From the NCBI GenBank assembly GCA_002633025.1, contig NMRB01000310.1:353373-417372 (forward strand): 64,000 nt of DNA. The letters run 5' to 3'. Within the stretch, counting starts at the first letter, position 1. Every line of letters starts with the position of its first letter. The position numbers and the translations under genes were made by a program. Under the pieces are notes generated by a model, which was not told where the DNA came from, made no database searches, and was given only the letters and a program-made list of their open reading frames with translations. Shown here in pieces: positions 48,401-56,950 of this stretch. The stretch comes from Notospermus geniculatus. Lineage: Eukaryota; Nemertea; Pilidiophora; Heteronemertea; Lineidae.

Positions 48401-49555
48401 GTCACCACCTACACAAAGTTATATGGAAAAGGTCAAAGATCAACAACATACACCACCGAATTCACCAAGCATCAATAATGTGGTCGCCTCATGCAGGTAA
48501 AGAACTGGTCTCCGTTATCTTTGGTTAGCCACAGTTTTGTTGGTGTACCGATAGATTGAGTTTTCTCTGAAGGCAGCAGTGTTGACTTCTAAACACAGTT
48601 GCATTGTTACTGCAATGGGGAGTGTTTCTGGCATGGCATCTGAGTTTAATTTTGTGTTTTTTCAGCCAATCAGGTGGGCCACAGGCATCCCCATCGGGAG
48701 TGTTCAGCAGTCCTGGTGGTGAATACATGGACCTGCAGCTGGACTACTGGACCATGATTCCAAGATCAGAAACTAGTGAGATTAAGGAAAAACTCAGCAA
48801 AAAGGAGAGCACAAAAACAACTCCGAAGCAAGATAGTGCCAAAGTTTCAAAGCCCGAGAGTGCTAAGGTTGCTGTCAAACAAGACAGTTCGAAGAATATT
48901 CTGAAGTCTGAGAGTACAAAAGCTTCCCTGAAGACAGGGTTCAAGTGTGTACAAGTGTTCAGGTTACCACAGATTGGAGAGGGGTTGTCGGCGACGATGT
49001 GTATGATGGTGGTTGCCAAGGAGAAGAAGGGGAAAAGTAAGTCCCTATTTGCCTTGTTTTTTGCATGGAAAATGAGAGTTGGGTGAGAATTATGTACCTG
49101 TACCGTAATGGTGAAGAGACTGCCAAAGTAAGGTGTGTACATTGAGGAATCTGGGAAAACTTTAACTGTCTGTGTATTACTGTTCCTTTCCTTCTGATCT
49201 TCCAGTCATGAGAATAGGAAAGAAATCGAAGGAGACAGAATCGAAGAGCCAAATGATAGAAGCAATCAATCGACTGATCTGTACATCAAAAAGTCAAACA
49301 ACCCCTCTCAAAGGTAGGAAGATGTTTCTCACACATGGTGAATTAGTTGTTAAAGGCAGTTTTAGCTCTTGAGGTTTGTCCCTCTCTTTCCAATCCGTTC
49401 CTCCCCTCATATCATACTGACTGTCTTTTCCTTGTTTTCCAGTGACCATCGACGGGATTGACTGGGCAGGAGTGAAATTTTTTCAGTTGTCATCAACGTG
49501 GCAAACCCACATCAAACACTTTCCTGTGGCAGTGTTTATATACACTGAACCATAA
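21294..49555 (+). CDS. PACS: PACS (phosphofurin acidic cluster sorting protein), N-terminus not found
   Basis: PACS proteins bind acidic-cluster motifs on membrane cargo and link them to AP-1/AP-3 and COPI coats for Golgi, endosome and ER-mitochondria traffic. Seventeen exons with GT-AG borders join in matching phase to 2226 bases, 741 residues plus TAA. Landmarks in order: end of the cargo-binding region (LTSQPVDHEE), an Asp/Glu-rich cluster (SDDDEPHDYNDNEDWSGDD), KQKFIALLRRFKVSEEVLD, VLSTPKP, a Ser/Lys linker with RDRSVSLKGEK (matching the Akt/14-3-3 site region of vertebrate PACS-2), LVNTSD, an atrophin-independent C-terminal region with LPIAEAM, and a tail ending VKFFQL...HFPVAVF. Vertebrate PACS-1 is about 960 residues, so roughly 200 N-terminal residues are missing. 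Exons at 24,116 and 33,269 each have a second copy that is probably an assembly artefact. Confidence 0.93.
23295..23535 (-). mobile_element. tRNA-derived SINE, copy in block A1
   Basis: On the minus strand the head carries a B-box-like GGTTCCAACTCC, then CATGTGATAGAGAGGATGAC, then GGGCACTCTGGTTTCCTCC and a 3' part with AGCCAATAATG and TTTGGCACTTGGCTC. The same order of blocks appears in the plus-strand SINE at 35,058-35,289. Confidence 0.75.
24116..24288 (+). CDS. PACS: PACS exon b, copy 1 (acidic cluster)
   Basis: TATTTTTCAG precedes and GTAAGA follows. The exon encodes RSPDIDNYSDDDEPHD, then DWSGDDMSDLEPMMDEE and a basic end. The acidic stretch corresponds to the autoregulatory acidic cluster of vertebrate PACS-1, a casein kinase 2 target. 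Phase 1 in and phase 0 out: it cannot be spliced to its own second copy without a frameshift. Confidence 0.9.
24829..24946. mobile_element. hairpin MITE present only in block A1
   Basis: GGGCCGTATTCTAGAAGC opens and GCTTCTAGAATACGGCCC closes the 118-base element; both arms extend to about 50 bases. It is flanked by TAA on each side. The matching place in block A2 (near 28,300) reads straight through without it, an empty site. A TAA target duplication fits PIF/Harbinger-type elements. Confidence 0.85.
26015..26015. other. single N at the end of block A1
   Basis: One ambiguous base replaces sequence exactly where the match between the two A copies ends, so it probably marks a contig join of unknown size rather than one unread base. 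Other single Ns are at 19,388 and 61,301. Confidence 0.7.
26925..27162 (-). mobile_element. tRNA-derived SINE, copy in block A2
   Basis: This is the same insertion as at 23,295-23,535, seen in the second copy of the block, with a few base differences. It shows that the SINE was present before the two copies diverged. Confidence 0.75.
27744..27916 (+). CDS. PACS: PACS exon b, copy 2 (probable allele)
   Basis: This exon gives the same protein as 24,116-24,288. The one difference noted is a silent change in the DID codons (ATA versus ATC). Splice signals are kept. Since both copies in one transcript would shift the frame, only one can be used, which fits an assembly duplicate of the other haplotype. 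A true mutually exclusive exon pair is possible but gives no protein change. Confidence 0.75.
29972..30079. mobile_element. hairpin MITE of the GGGCCG-end family
   Basis: It begins GGGGCCGTATGCATAAAACA and ends TGTTTTATGATTATGGCCCC, with about 45-base arms and a short loop around CTTGTTTGGAACAATAG. It lies in the intron before PACS exon c. CTG occurs on both sides, a possible target duplication. Confidence 0.8.
30273..30332 (+). CDS. PACS: PACS exon c
   Basis: TTCTCTTTCCAG precedes and GTGAGT follows. The 60 bases encode QRNIKQKFIALLRRFKVSEE, nearly identical to the vertebrate segment. Phase 0 on both sides. Confidence 0.93.
30735..30837. mobile_element. diverged hairpin MITE of the same family
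   Basis: GGGTCCATAATCATAC at the left pairs with ATGAATATGGACCC at the right, with partial pairing further in (AATGTGATAC / GTGTCACACTTA). It resembles the 29,972 copy and lies 0.65 kb from it. Confidence 0.65.
31335..31495 (+). CDS. PACS: PACS exon d
   Basis: The acceptor is ATGTTCCAG and the donor CTCAG|GTATGC. It reads VLDSEQDPDQDLGDTDQNQ, then an acidic stretch and SVLSTPKPSLR, as in vertebrate PACS. The last codon (Arg) is split with the next exon. Confidence 0.93.
32096..32147 (+). CDS. PACS: PACS exon e
   Basis: TTATTTTACAG precedes and AAAG|GTAATG follows. It encodes RPFFTGRCNSQDILEVPK including the split Arg, matching vertebrate LRPYFEGLSHSSSQTEI. Ends in phase 0. Confidence 0.85.
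32204..34880. repeat. duplicated block B, copy 1
   Basis: The block matches 35,290-38,037 and carries PACS exon f. It ends with CTCAAAATACACAG immediately before the N gap. Single-base changes and small indels separate the copies, including a 20-base repeat of the CTCCTTTAGGAC phrase and an extra segment near 36,178-36,225 in copy 2. Confidence 0.9.
33269..33502 (+). CDS. PACS: PACS exon f, copy 1 (Ser/Lys linker)
   Basis: CGTTCCCCAG precedes and GTAGGT follows. The 78 codons are hydrophilic, rich in Ser, Asp and Lys, with KLFSRDRSVSLKGEKKAKK. The RSVSL context matches the RSTSLKER site of vertebrate PACS-2 that is phosphorylated by Akt and bound by 14-3-3; use here is inferred. Phase 0 on both sides. 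Confidence 0.88.
34881..35057. other. assembly gap (177 N)
   Basis: The sequence is a run of N between duplicated block B copy 1 and a SINE. Reading frames drawn across it have no meaning. Confidence 0.99.
35058..35289 (+). mobile_element. tRNA-derived SINE beside the gap
   Basis: The head has AGAGTGGCGCAATGGAAAC (A box) and GGTTCGATTCCCGGTCGGG (B box). The body has CATGTGATAGAGAGGGCGAC and GGGCACTCCGGTTTCCTCC, and the 3' part has AACCAATAATGCC and TTTGGCGCTTGGTTC. It is the best preserved member of the family also seen at 23,295 and 26,925. The 5' border lies at the N gap. Block B copy 1 has no SINE at the matching place. Confidence 0.8.
35290..38037. repeat. duplicated block B, copy 2
   Basis: The second copy of 32,204-34,880. 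Past TACACAG it continues into unique intron sequence (AAAATGGTTAG), whereas copy 1 stops there at the gap. Confidence 0.9.
36427..36660 (+). CDS. PACS: PACS exon f, copy 2 (probable allele)
   Basis: I see no base difference from 33,269-33,502. It lies in the second copy of the duplicated block and keeps both splice sites. Because its phase is 0-0, including both copies would add 78 residues without a frameshift, so RNA data are needed to exclude use. The gap at the edge of the first block argues for an allele placed in tandem. Confidence 0.75.
38797..38990. mobile_element. TA-flanked MITE, TACAGTGGAA ends
   Basis: TACAGTGGAATCTCTG opens and GGGAGGTTCCACTGTA closes it; GTGGACACCTCT pairs with GAGGTGTCCAC inside. 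The ends and TA target resemble pogo/Tigger (Tc1/mariner superfamily) elements. Related ends occur at 6625, 46,610 and, in diverged form, near 22,440 and 32,905. Confidence 0.75.
42785..42922. repeat. minisatellite, period about 30-35 bp
   Basis: Variants of GTGACATGGCCTGACACCAT followed by GGCATCTTGCT recur four times with small changes, directly before the inverted-repeat element. Confidence 0.75.
42925..43231. mobile_element. 307-bp inverted-repeat element with about 65-bp arms
   Basis: CATCTTCGATAATCGAAGGC at the left is mirrored by GCCTTCGATTATCGAAGATG at the right; pairing continues through CTGCTCTCCACTGCGTTG and CACATCACCCTTCGAGAAA. The first 15 bases are themselves a palindrome (CTTCGATAATCGAAG). 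Open frames of 70-95 codons run through on both strands but show no known domain. Confidence 0.8.
43811..43912 (+). CDS. PACS: PACS exon g
   Basis: CTTCTACAG precedes and GTAGGT follows. It reads PRKALLEQLATVLGNDEYLP then ECFVLVNTSDGPGQ, the start of the conserved C-terminal region. It follows a 7.1-kb intron (or 10.3 kb from copy 1). Confidence 0.93.
44132..44238 (+). CDS. PACS: PACS exon h
   Basis: CATCTTTCCAG precedes and GTAAGT follows, splitting a Tyr codon. It reads ALAHKLQEAHYKVICTCSKA then DVKATISHFVSKLQK, matching vertebrate [20 protein letters not shown]. Confidence 0.93.
44407..44561 (+). CDS. PACS: PACS exon i
   Basis: CATTACAG precedes and G|GTAAGT follows. It reads YCNSNNRAPNPVKIGIAGG and on to PDWQCYIKFYLIPIG, close to the vertebrate sequence. 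Confidence 0.93.
45537..45647 (+). CDS. PACS: PACS exon j
   Basis: TTTCTTTGCAG precedes and GTTGGT (a weak donor) follows. It reads GASLIGKYIASIDVSYCSLF then GDSWWRDTFDKMDNQKS, matching vertebrate GSHPVARYLGSVD. Phase agrees on both sides. Confidence 0.9.
45761..45894. repeat. inverted repeat in a PACS intron
   Basis: AAGGCTTCCTGTACATAGAA followed by GTATACGGTATA pairs with TATACCGTATAC and AATGTAAGGGAAGCCTT, about 32 bases per arm with two mismatches. The inner part repeats GGCTTC and GGAAGCC words. Probably a small MITE. Confidence 0.7.
45895..46015. repeat. dispersed repeat shared with 58,400-58,515
   Basis: The words CTGAGACCAATG, GAGTTGCCCGTTGAGAGCC and TGGAGGAGCAC occur in the same order as CTGAGACCTATG, GAGTTGTCCGCAGAGAGCC and TGGAGGAGCGCC at the second place. 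It is a diverged repeat of unknown class. Confidence 0.55.
46222..46324 (+). CDS. PACS: PACS exon k
   Basis: CTATTTTCAG precedes and AAAG|GTGCTT follows. It reads DMFEVVNRIKRYLSSASNVL then QLPIAEAMVTYKEK; LPIAEAM is a hallmark of the PACS C-terminal region. Confidence 0.92.
46610..46779. mobile_element. TA-flanked MITE, CTGTGGAACCTCC ends
   Basis: TACTGTGGAACCTCC opens and GGGAGGTTCCACTG closes it. It belongs with the 38,797 element and lies in the intron before PACS exon l, 60 bases from the exon. Confidence 0.7.
46841..46883 (+). CDS. PACS: PACS exon l
   Basis: TTTATTACAG precedes and GTAAGT follows. The 43 bases encode STDEESSQIFIPFLN, matching vertebrate SPDEESSQKFIPFVG. Confidence 0.92.
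47334..47376 (+). CDS. PACS: PACS exon m
   Basis: CCTCTTACAG precedes and GTGTGT follows. It reads EVRIGPADLNQSMS, matching vertebrate VVKVGIVEPSS. Its short length makes phase the main support: one base in excess, as exon n needs. Confidence 0.85.
48361..48496 (+). CDS. PACS: PACS exon n
   Basis: CGATTTTGCAG precedes and GTAAAG follows. It reads VDLDENVPSTTASGSPPTQ and on to HTPPNSPSINNVVASC, the Ser/Pro-rich linker (vertebrate SPTPPSSPSVS). Confidence 0.9.
48666..49036 (+). CDS. PACS: PACS exon o (contains a Lys/Ser repeat)
   Basis: GTTTTTTCAG precedes and GTAAGT follows. It encodes GGEYMDLQLDYWTM (vertebrate ELMGLQVDYWT), then a repeat-like Lys/Ser segment with ESTK, DSAK, ESAK, DSSK and ESTK spaced 8-12 residues, and then CVQVFRLPQIGEG and MCMMVVAKEKKGK. 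The repeat makes this linker longer and more regular than in vertebrates. Confidence 0.93.
49206..49313 (+). CDS. PACS: PACS exon p
   Basis: GATCTTCCAG precedes and GTAGGA follows. It reads RIGKKSKETESKSQMIEA then INRLICTSKSQ, matching vertebrate [20 protein letters not shown]. Confidence 0.93.
49443..49555 (+). CDS. PACS: PACS last exon
   Basis: TGTTTTCCAG precedes. It reads VTIDGIDWAGVKFFQLSSTW then QTHIKHFPVAVFIYTEP and TAA at 49,553-49,555, matching the vertebrate C-terminus (VKFFQLAAQW, HFP). A minisatellite follows 0.3 kb downstream and may lie in the 3' UTR. The first AATAAA noted downstream is at about 51,453. Confidence 0.93.
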
Positions 49556-49869
49556 GAAATAAGAAAACCTGGTCACATGTACTTATGTGGTGTTACGGTG
49601 TGCTAATCCTTAATGTACACTGAGATGATTTGGATATTGCCCACACTGAGAGCCAAGATGGAATTTTCTGGTCATGTATGTGAGATGCTTTCTTTCTGGA
49701 CTCTGTGTTTACAAGCTCAAAACCAAGATAGAACCCTGTGAAGGAGTGCACTCATATTGTGGTTGATAATGAATGCTGTATGAAGCACATGTATGTAGCT
49801 GTGATTGGAACAAGATATGCACCTGGGCCATGATCGAATGCATCAGGAATGGATGGAATGTGGCATCAT

Positions 49870-50335
49870 AGATACAGATGCAGAATAGAGTGCTACATCA
49901 AGGATGCAGATTGACAATGGAGTGCAGTGTCATAGATGCAGATCCACAATGAAGTGCTGCATCATGGATACAGATCCACAATGGAATGCTGCATCATGGA
50001 TACAGATCCACAATGAAGTGCTGCATCATGGATACAGATCCACAATGGAGTGCTGCATCATGGATACAGATCCACAATGGAGTGCTGCATCATGGATACA
50101 GATCCACAATGGAGTGCTACATCATGGACACAGATCCACAATGGCGTGCTACATCATGGATACAGATCCCCAATGAAGTGCAGTATCATAGATACAGATC
50201 CTCATTGGAGTGCAGTATCATGAATACAGATCCACAATCAAGTGCAGTATCAGAGATACAGATCCACATTGAAGTGCAGTATCATGGATGCAGATCCACA
50301 GTGGTGTGCTACATCATGGATAGAGATACGTAACA
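49870..50335 (+). repeat. 32-bp minisatellite, about 14 units
   Basis: Units of CATCATGGATACAGATCCAC followed by AATGGAGTGCTG repeat head to tail, cleanest at 49,950-50,150 and worn at both ends. As 32 is not a multiple of 3, each frame cycles through all three phases, and long frames stay open because no phase of the clean unit has a stop. It begins 315 bases after the PACS stop. Confidence 0.9.
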
Positions 50336-53300
50336 GAGTGCTGCATCATGGATGAAGATACATTTTCATGGATACAGATCCAATAATATCCACATCATCA
50401 TCATACAGATACAGATACATACAAAATGCTGCCTCATGGAGAGCCATCATTGAATGCAACATTACAGATTCAGTCCCAAAACGGTAATGGAATGTGGATT
50501 GGTGCCTGTAGAGGCAATGTGACTTGGAGTGAATGGAAACAAGGCGACCTTAATGGATCCATTTCCCAGCTCGGGGCTATAAGTGGTAGGTTTACCACAT
50601 ACTCTGTACCTGAACGAAGTACAATATTCACATCGGTTGAGTAGTAAGAGGGTGCAGTATTCACTTTAATATACAGTGTACTAATGTTGTGCCAAGAACT
50701 AAAGCTCTTTATTTATTGTGGGGACATGCACTCAAGTAGTCATGTCCCTGTTTCTGCCAACACTTCTATGCTGTAGTGCTGTTTTATATGATCATCAACT
50801 GCCTCAATATCAATGTTTTTGACTTTCAAACGCGTGTAACAAGATCACGAAGTAGAAAGGGGTATGTGGTTGTAAATTCCTTCTTCAGTCACGGGGTAGA
50901 AAGCCACTGTCAGAGTCTCATCCTTAAGATGGAAAACTGCTGCTGTCTTTCAAAATCGGCTCCTTTCCTCTGTCATTCTCACTGCTTTGGGATCTGCCAC
51001 TTTCACTTGCAATCATTGAGTACTTCTTGCAAAGTCTAGAATCAAGTTTTCATTGCAAGTTCAGGTGTATGTCACGTTCAGACACATTGATATTTCTGGC
51101 AGCCAAGTAAGAATAGACCTCTCATTGCCTATCATATGCTGTGGACTAATACCTAGTTTCATGTCGTTAGTTTTCTAAGTCAAGATGTCATTAGTTAATT
51201 CATGCTTTGTATCGAGAGGGTTTCATCGCTTATTTTTGTGGCACGGGGTGTTATGAGAAAATCTGCAGAGATACAAGTCTACTGTTATATTTATAATTTG
51301 TATACTTTTGTAGCCGTCTGGCAAGGTCCGTGCCTTAACATTGCCAAGAACTCAAATCTTTTATCTCATTTCGCATCCTCATTGTTTGTTCATCAAGAAA
51401 ATGGTGCTTTTTGTCAGTTTACAGCATATGAGGGGCAGTCTGTAAAAGTGTAAATAAAACTGCCAAAGAACCATGAGGTGCGTGACATAAAGTTTCAAAA
51501 ATGTCTATACTACATGATTTTCTGCAATCCAAGTTTCTTTGAAGTATAATTCCCATGTGGTGTACACGTGTTCCGTACTCATAGGATTCCTGTTGTCTTG
51601 ACCCCAGTAAAGTGTTGTGGTCTTCATCAAAATAATACATTTTGAATGTACTGTTCTTCAGCGAGATTTTGGGTATGGTGATGTAACGAACATCTTGGAA
51701 GTACATTCACATCTCCTCTCGAAGGATATGGCATCGCTAATCTTCATAAGTGGAGGAAAACACAGGGTGGTCCAGAAAATATGCTGGCAGACCCACAGCT
51801 ATTGTGCTCGTGTGTCACAAAATGAAGTTTTTGAAACATGTTCATGAACTCGATTTTCGCACTTGATAAATTGCGATGCGTCGATGAAAATGTCATGTGT
51901 TATTTATAGTTGAAGTGAAGTGGGTCTAATGGAAGTAAATTGTGCAATATTTGGTGCCGCTATGAGTTTTAAGTGGGATGTCGTGGACCAACCAATAGGC
52001 TGTTGGTCGAGTGACGTGTGCTGGTCACATATAGTGCTTTCTTGTACTCTTGTACTATAAACGTTTGATGTGTATATTTGCGATTAGGCCTTATGGATTA
52101 ATTTATGGATAAATCAGTCAGAAACTGTATTGTGTTGGATGAGAAGGAGGAAGGATTATTCATGAACATATACATGTACAGTTGATGCTTTCCAAAATGG
52201 AGTGTTTGTTTTGGTGGGAATTGAAAAAATGCAAAATATAATGTAGAATGTGTGATGTCAGATCTCAGAGAGTCAGAGCTGTTGATTATTTGGCTTCACA
52301 TCAATAGTTGGCAGCAGCCAAGCTGTTTTCATCAATAATCCCTGAAAGTCATAAGGTTATCAGGGGTTCTACACGCTCGGCTCTGTTCGCCACAACCCAT
52401 GACCACAGTGACAGGAAACCAAACGCCAAGAACCCTCAGATAACCACAGGATGTGCCATTTTTCATGATCCACCAATGTGAATGTCCTCAAGGGTTTTAC
52501 GCCGATTTATCCAACTGTTTTGTTGTGATTATGTCAACGTGTGTTTGTTAACGTTATTGACCCCAGGGTAAATTAAGTATGTTGTAAAGCTGTTATGAAC
52601 AGGCCTAGGGCATAATGAATTTGCTTGTTACTGAGCTGTTAATGTACAACAGAGTTGTGTAATCAACATGTCTCATGGAGTGTATTAGTTTATACAATGT
52701 GAAGTCGTAGTTGGGCATTTTAGTTGATTTACATGTTGAGTTCAATCAGTTAAATATGTTTCAACTTAGTTACTTTCACTGTATTAATTCTGTCTCTCAT
52801 AGTTCTGGTTTTAGAGAAATGGGGACACCAAAATAAGCTGCAGTCTCCATCAGATGAATGTGGACGAGCCTGGCTGAACCCTGCAAGGGTCCCATCAGGG
52901 CCTAGTTTACTTCGGTCCTAAAAGGGGACCATCTCCAGGTTAGGATCAATTCAGATCAACTTGTGTGCTGTGTGAGTTCCTTTAATCGAATGACCTCAAC
53001 CCAGCTGACCTTTGGGAAACCACTCTTTATTTATTTTGCACCAAAATTTTGTTCAAGAAGGGGGAAAAGTTTGTTTTATGGTGCTAAAAAGGGTTTTATA
53101 CATTGCGTTCAAATGTCTGAAAAGTTATTTGGTGATGCCATAGAAATAGTTCTGAAAAATGGCTGTGGATTTTGCCATTTTCAGAGTTTACATGGACTTG
53201 AATCAGTTCCTCACCCGTTTCTCAATTCAGATTTCTTGCTGTCGATTACTGTACATAATCTTCTTGTGCCATTACTTTCCGTTACCTGCGTTCATCATTG

Positions 53301-53772
53301 ACTTAAACTATTGAAATATTTCTTTCAACCTTGTTCATCGTTGCAATGAATTTCTTAACTTATTCAACCTTTCTTGCAGTTTTGGTCAACATGAATCAAT
53401 AGGCCAAGTTGTGAAGTTAATGTTTGGAGTTAGTTGTCACTCTTTATGTCAGCATTCACATAAATCTGCCCTGCCCTGCAAAATAAACATACCGGTATTT
53501 TGACAAAACCAGCATGCTGAAACATGACCAGAAGAAGGTATCTTGTGATGTTCTATTTTGGAGAAATTTCTCTGAAGATCACTGAATGAATTAGGCTCGT
53601 AGTAAATACCAGATGCATCCAGTCTATAGTTAGTGTTGTCAGTATTATAGCCCAGGTCAGTAGAAGATTTGGCACTGCAAACTGGGGATGGGGGAGTTTG
53701 GATGGAAGAGGTGATGTAGTATGGGAGGGGGGATTTGCAGTTACAAGTCAACAGGCACTAGTCATAGTTATT

Positions 53773-54661
53773 ATGGTTTCCGATCTCAAGATCGGAAACC
53801 CTATTGTGTTTGGTCATGGTCTCTGTCGGTCCGTTCAGTGTGTCACACCTGTAACTTTGTTCCTGCAAGAGCTACAAACCTGGAAATGACCTACTCGCTG
53901 GTAACATGACCTGAGCTACAAGATGGAATGAAAATGAACCAATACCTGGTTCATGGTGAAATTGACATATCAAAGGTTGAGATTTTGTCTGTCATTCTTT
54001 TGTTTCTTGAATAACTTGTCTCTGAGGCCAGGTAGAGTACTAGTAACAAGTTCCTTCCCTATGTTTATGATCCTTGGCAAGATACTGGCATCAACAAATT
54101 TGTTCTCGAGGGTCGGCATCATAATGATATTGATATATCAAATTTGATATTTTGACATATCGGAGATCTGGCCCAGTAAGCGACTTGAAACTGTTATTGC
54201 AACATCGTAGCTCATCCAAGGATGTTATTGCAACTGAAATTTTCAGTTTGCACCTGCTCTGTCGCATGACATTTGCTGATCATGGCAAGATTTGATATGC
54301 AAATTTGATAACATGAGATAAAGTCAGAACCTGGTGATGGTAGAAGGCTAAAACCTTCACCTACCCCCAGGTTATCAAGGATGACCTTTCAGATTATGCA
54401 ATGACCTTGAAGGTCAAAGGTCAAGGTCAGACACTTCTAAAATGCAAATCTGCTCAGAATTTCAGGAGAAAACTGATTTAAAGCCTGCATTAACACTCAA
54501 CTATAGGTTTAATCAAGGATGCCTGTTCCAGTTACGCAATACTTCTCAAGGTCAGAGGTCAAGGTCACAGTCAACCAGCTCTAGAGTAGTAAACTTCTCA
54601 TAACTTCAACTGGAAATTCGCTAGTGGTAGATTGGCCACTGTTTTCAGGATCGGAAACCAT
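53773..54661. mobile_element. possible non-autonomous element with AGGTCA repeats
   Basis: ATGGTTTCCGATCT at the left is matched by AGGATCGGAAACCAT at the right, about 889 bases apart. The left end is followed at once by its own complement, giving a 26-base palindrome. Inside are AAGGTCAAAGGTCAAGGTCA at about 54,407 and AAGGTCAGAGGTCAAGGTCA at about 54,552. Borders rest on the short end match alone. Confidence 0.5.
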
Positions 54662-56950
54662 TGCTCCGATGTCCTTTTCTTGTTGTGATTGTCATAAATG
54701 GTAAAAGTTAGGAAGAACCAGATTTAATCTCTGACCACAATGTTCTTTGCCTTGCAGTGTCCTGAAAAACGAGCTTATTCCGTTTATTCACTTCTAAGTA
54801 AGAAAAAGCAGTTATAGTGTTTTGACCTGTTCAACATATTCCTGGCTCTTGCTGCAACCATCTCAAAGTGCTTGTGAATCAAAAAAATTGACAGCTGTTT
54901 GGTGTGTCACAAAACTAGAAGGACAATTTTTGACAAAGATGCATCCCATTCCAGGGAAACAGTTTGGTATGTCCTGCCCTTGACCATTTCATCCTATACT
55001 AGACAATCTTTCTCATCGCAAAATGAGCCCTATTATGATGAACCAACTCAGTATTCTTATCTTGTCTCTTCTCCAGCTTTTCCATTTAGAATTGCATTCA
55101 TTCAGTCGTAGGTTTTACATCTTTTTCTCGTCAGACCAGATCCAATTCTGGTGTCAAACTTTGAAATCATTGTAGAATCAAAATAAGCTGGTGAAGTTGA
55201 ACCTGTGGTAATTTCATGAAAAGTGCTTTTGCATGGAAGTGTGCTTATGTAAAGATACCTCTTGAACTTTTGAGCAGTTTGATTCTGTGGTCACAAGTTG
55301 GATGAAGATCCTTCTGAAATGAAAGGTTTAATGCTAGGATTCCAATTAAACCTTGACCAATGAGATTTTATTGACCTCGAGTTGCTCGTGGAGGTAACTA
55401 CGTGCTTCTCATAGCCCCGTTTTTCTCATTCGATTGTCAAATTGCTGCACGAAAAGTTTTGAATATACTGTTACTCTTTGATCAGATTGTTTCTTCTCGT
55501 GGTGGTTTAGAACCCACCGTTTAGATCAAATGTGTTGTGCAGGGAAAGTTGACAGCAGAGATCCTGTTGGAACTTACGTAGTCACTTTGGAAATCTTAAA
55601 TAAAACCAAGTTCTTGATTCGATATATGGACTCTTTTCATGGTTGGAAGCTTGTAGTTGTAAAATGATATAATCCAGTTAGCATTTGAACTGTAGGCTAT
55701 CATGTTATGCTGTCATTTGCTAGAGCTGTCTTTATTTTACACTGCACGTACATATGTACTGTATTTAAGTTCAGTAATCTTGAAGTCAAAATATAGATTG
55801 TATTGTATGTATAACTGGAATAGTTATTGATACAAACAAAATGGAATGAAACATCTAGAATAAGACTGCCAGAATTGTTTTATATCTTTGTGTTTGAGTT
55901 GATTCCATGCAGCACCTTGCCTTGTTTCTTGTTCTTGGTATCATTCTGTGTTGAAGAGAGGTCAAGGGGCACCCATGTCAAAGTCATCGTTCAGGGCCAT
56001 CAACATCAATGTACATTACTGAAGAAAAGTCTCGGGATAGCCATGTCAACATTATTCCATCAGATTTGATGTCCCTCACTCATCATCTCTTCTCCCCAAT
56101 ACCTCTTCAGCATCCCACACAAACAGGAACAGGGGTAGGATTAGTTTTTGGGGAGGGCACAGCAATGTTTGCCTTTTATCCCCTCTAATTTAGGGGGGCA
56201 CCAAAGGCATTTTCCTTTGGATTGGGTGGGCACCAAGGCAGTCCAGAATTTTTAGCGGGGGCACAAAGGCAAAGGGCATACATCACCTTCTGTCATTCTT
56301 TCGTTGGCAGGAATGGTGAGAGTCGTATATTGAATAAAGCAAACATTTTATTCACAGGAAATTATGCACTACCGTACCCAAATCCCACCAATGCAGGGTA
56401 CATTGGCACACGGATTTTGTCCGACTCAGGTCCGTAGAAAATCGATCATATTGACTTTTGCGTTGTCGTATCCGCAAAAATAGGGGCAAACGGACTGAAA
56501 ACGGACCGGATTCGTGCGCCAATGAACCTTGCTTAATCCGATACCAAATTTTCGGATCTGATGACACTGAACTTGAACATACCACAAAGCAGATACGCCA
56601 CGACTTGGGTGTGGAAGACTTGCCCATATTTTGTCATCACCGGTATACGCTTATTCTTGCGACTCGAATCTACGTGGCGAGTTTTATTATGCGTTACGCC
56701 TTCAGTGTTCTCCAACACGTTATATCAATACTAACTCAGTTTTCGAAACCAAATGAAAAATGTCAACCTACACCCACACGGCCCACACTTGCCAAAGCCC
56801 GGCGGACCACGGGTGGACCACTGACGGGAGCGGCCAGGACCGTTAACGCGACTTATTCATCGAGAGGAAGTTGATAGGATTTCCCCCGTCGCGGTTTTTC
56901 GTAGGCTCTGACGCCTTGACTTGAAACTTTGGCCTCGCACTATATCTAGA

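Noticed and set aside
49904-50333. Long frames over the 32-bp repeat as a repeat protein
   Set aside because: The unit is not a multiple of three and every frame stays open by chance of composition. No start context or splice link was seen.
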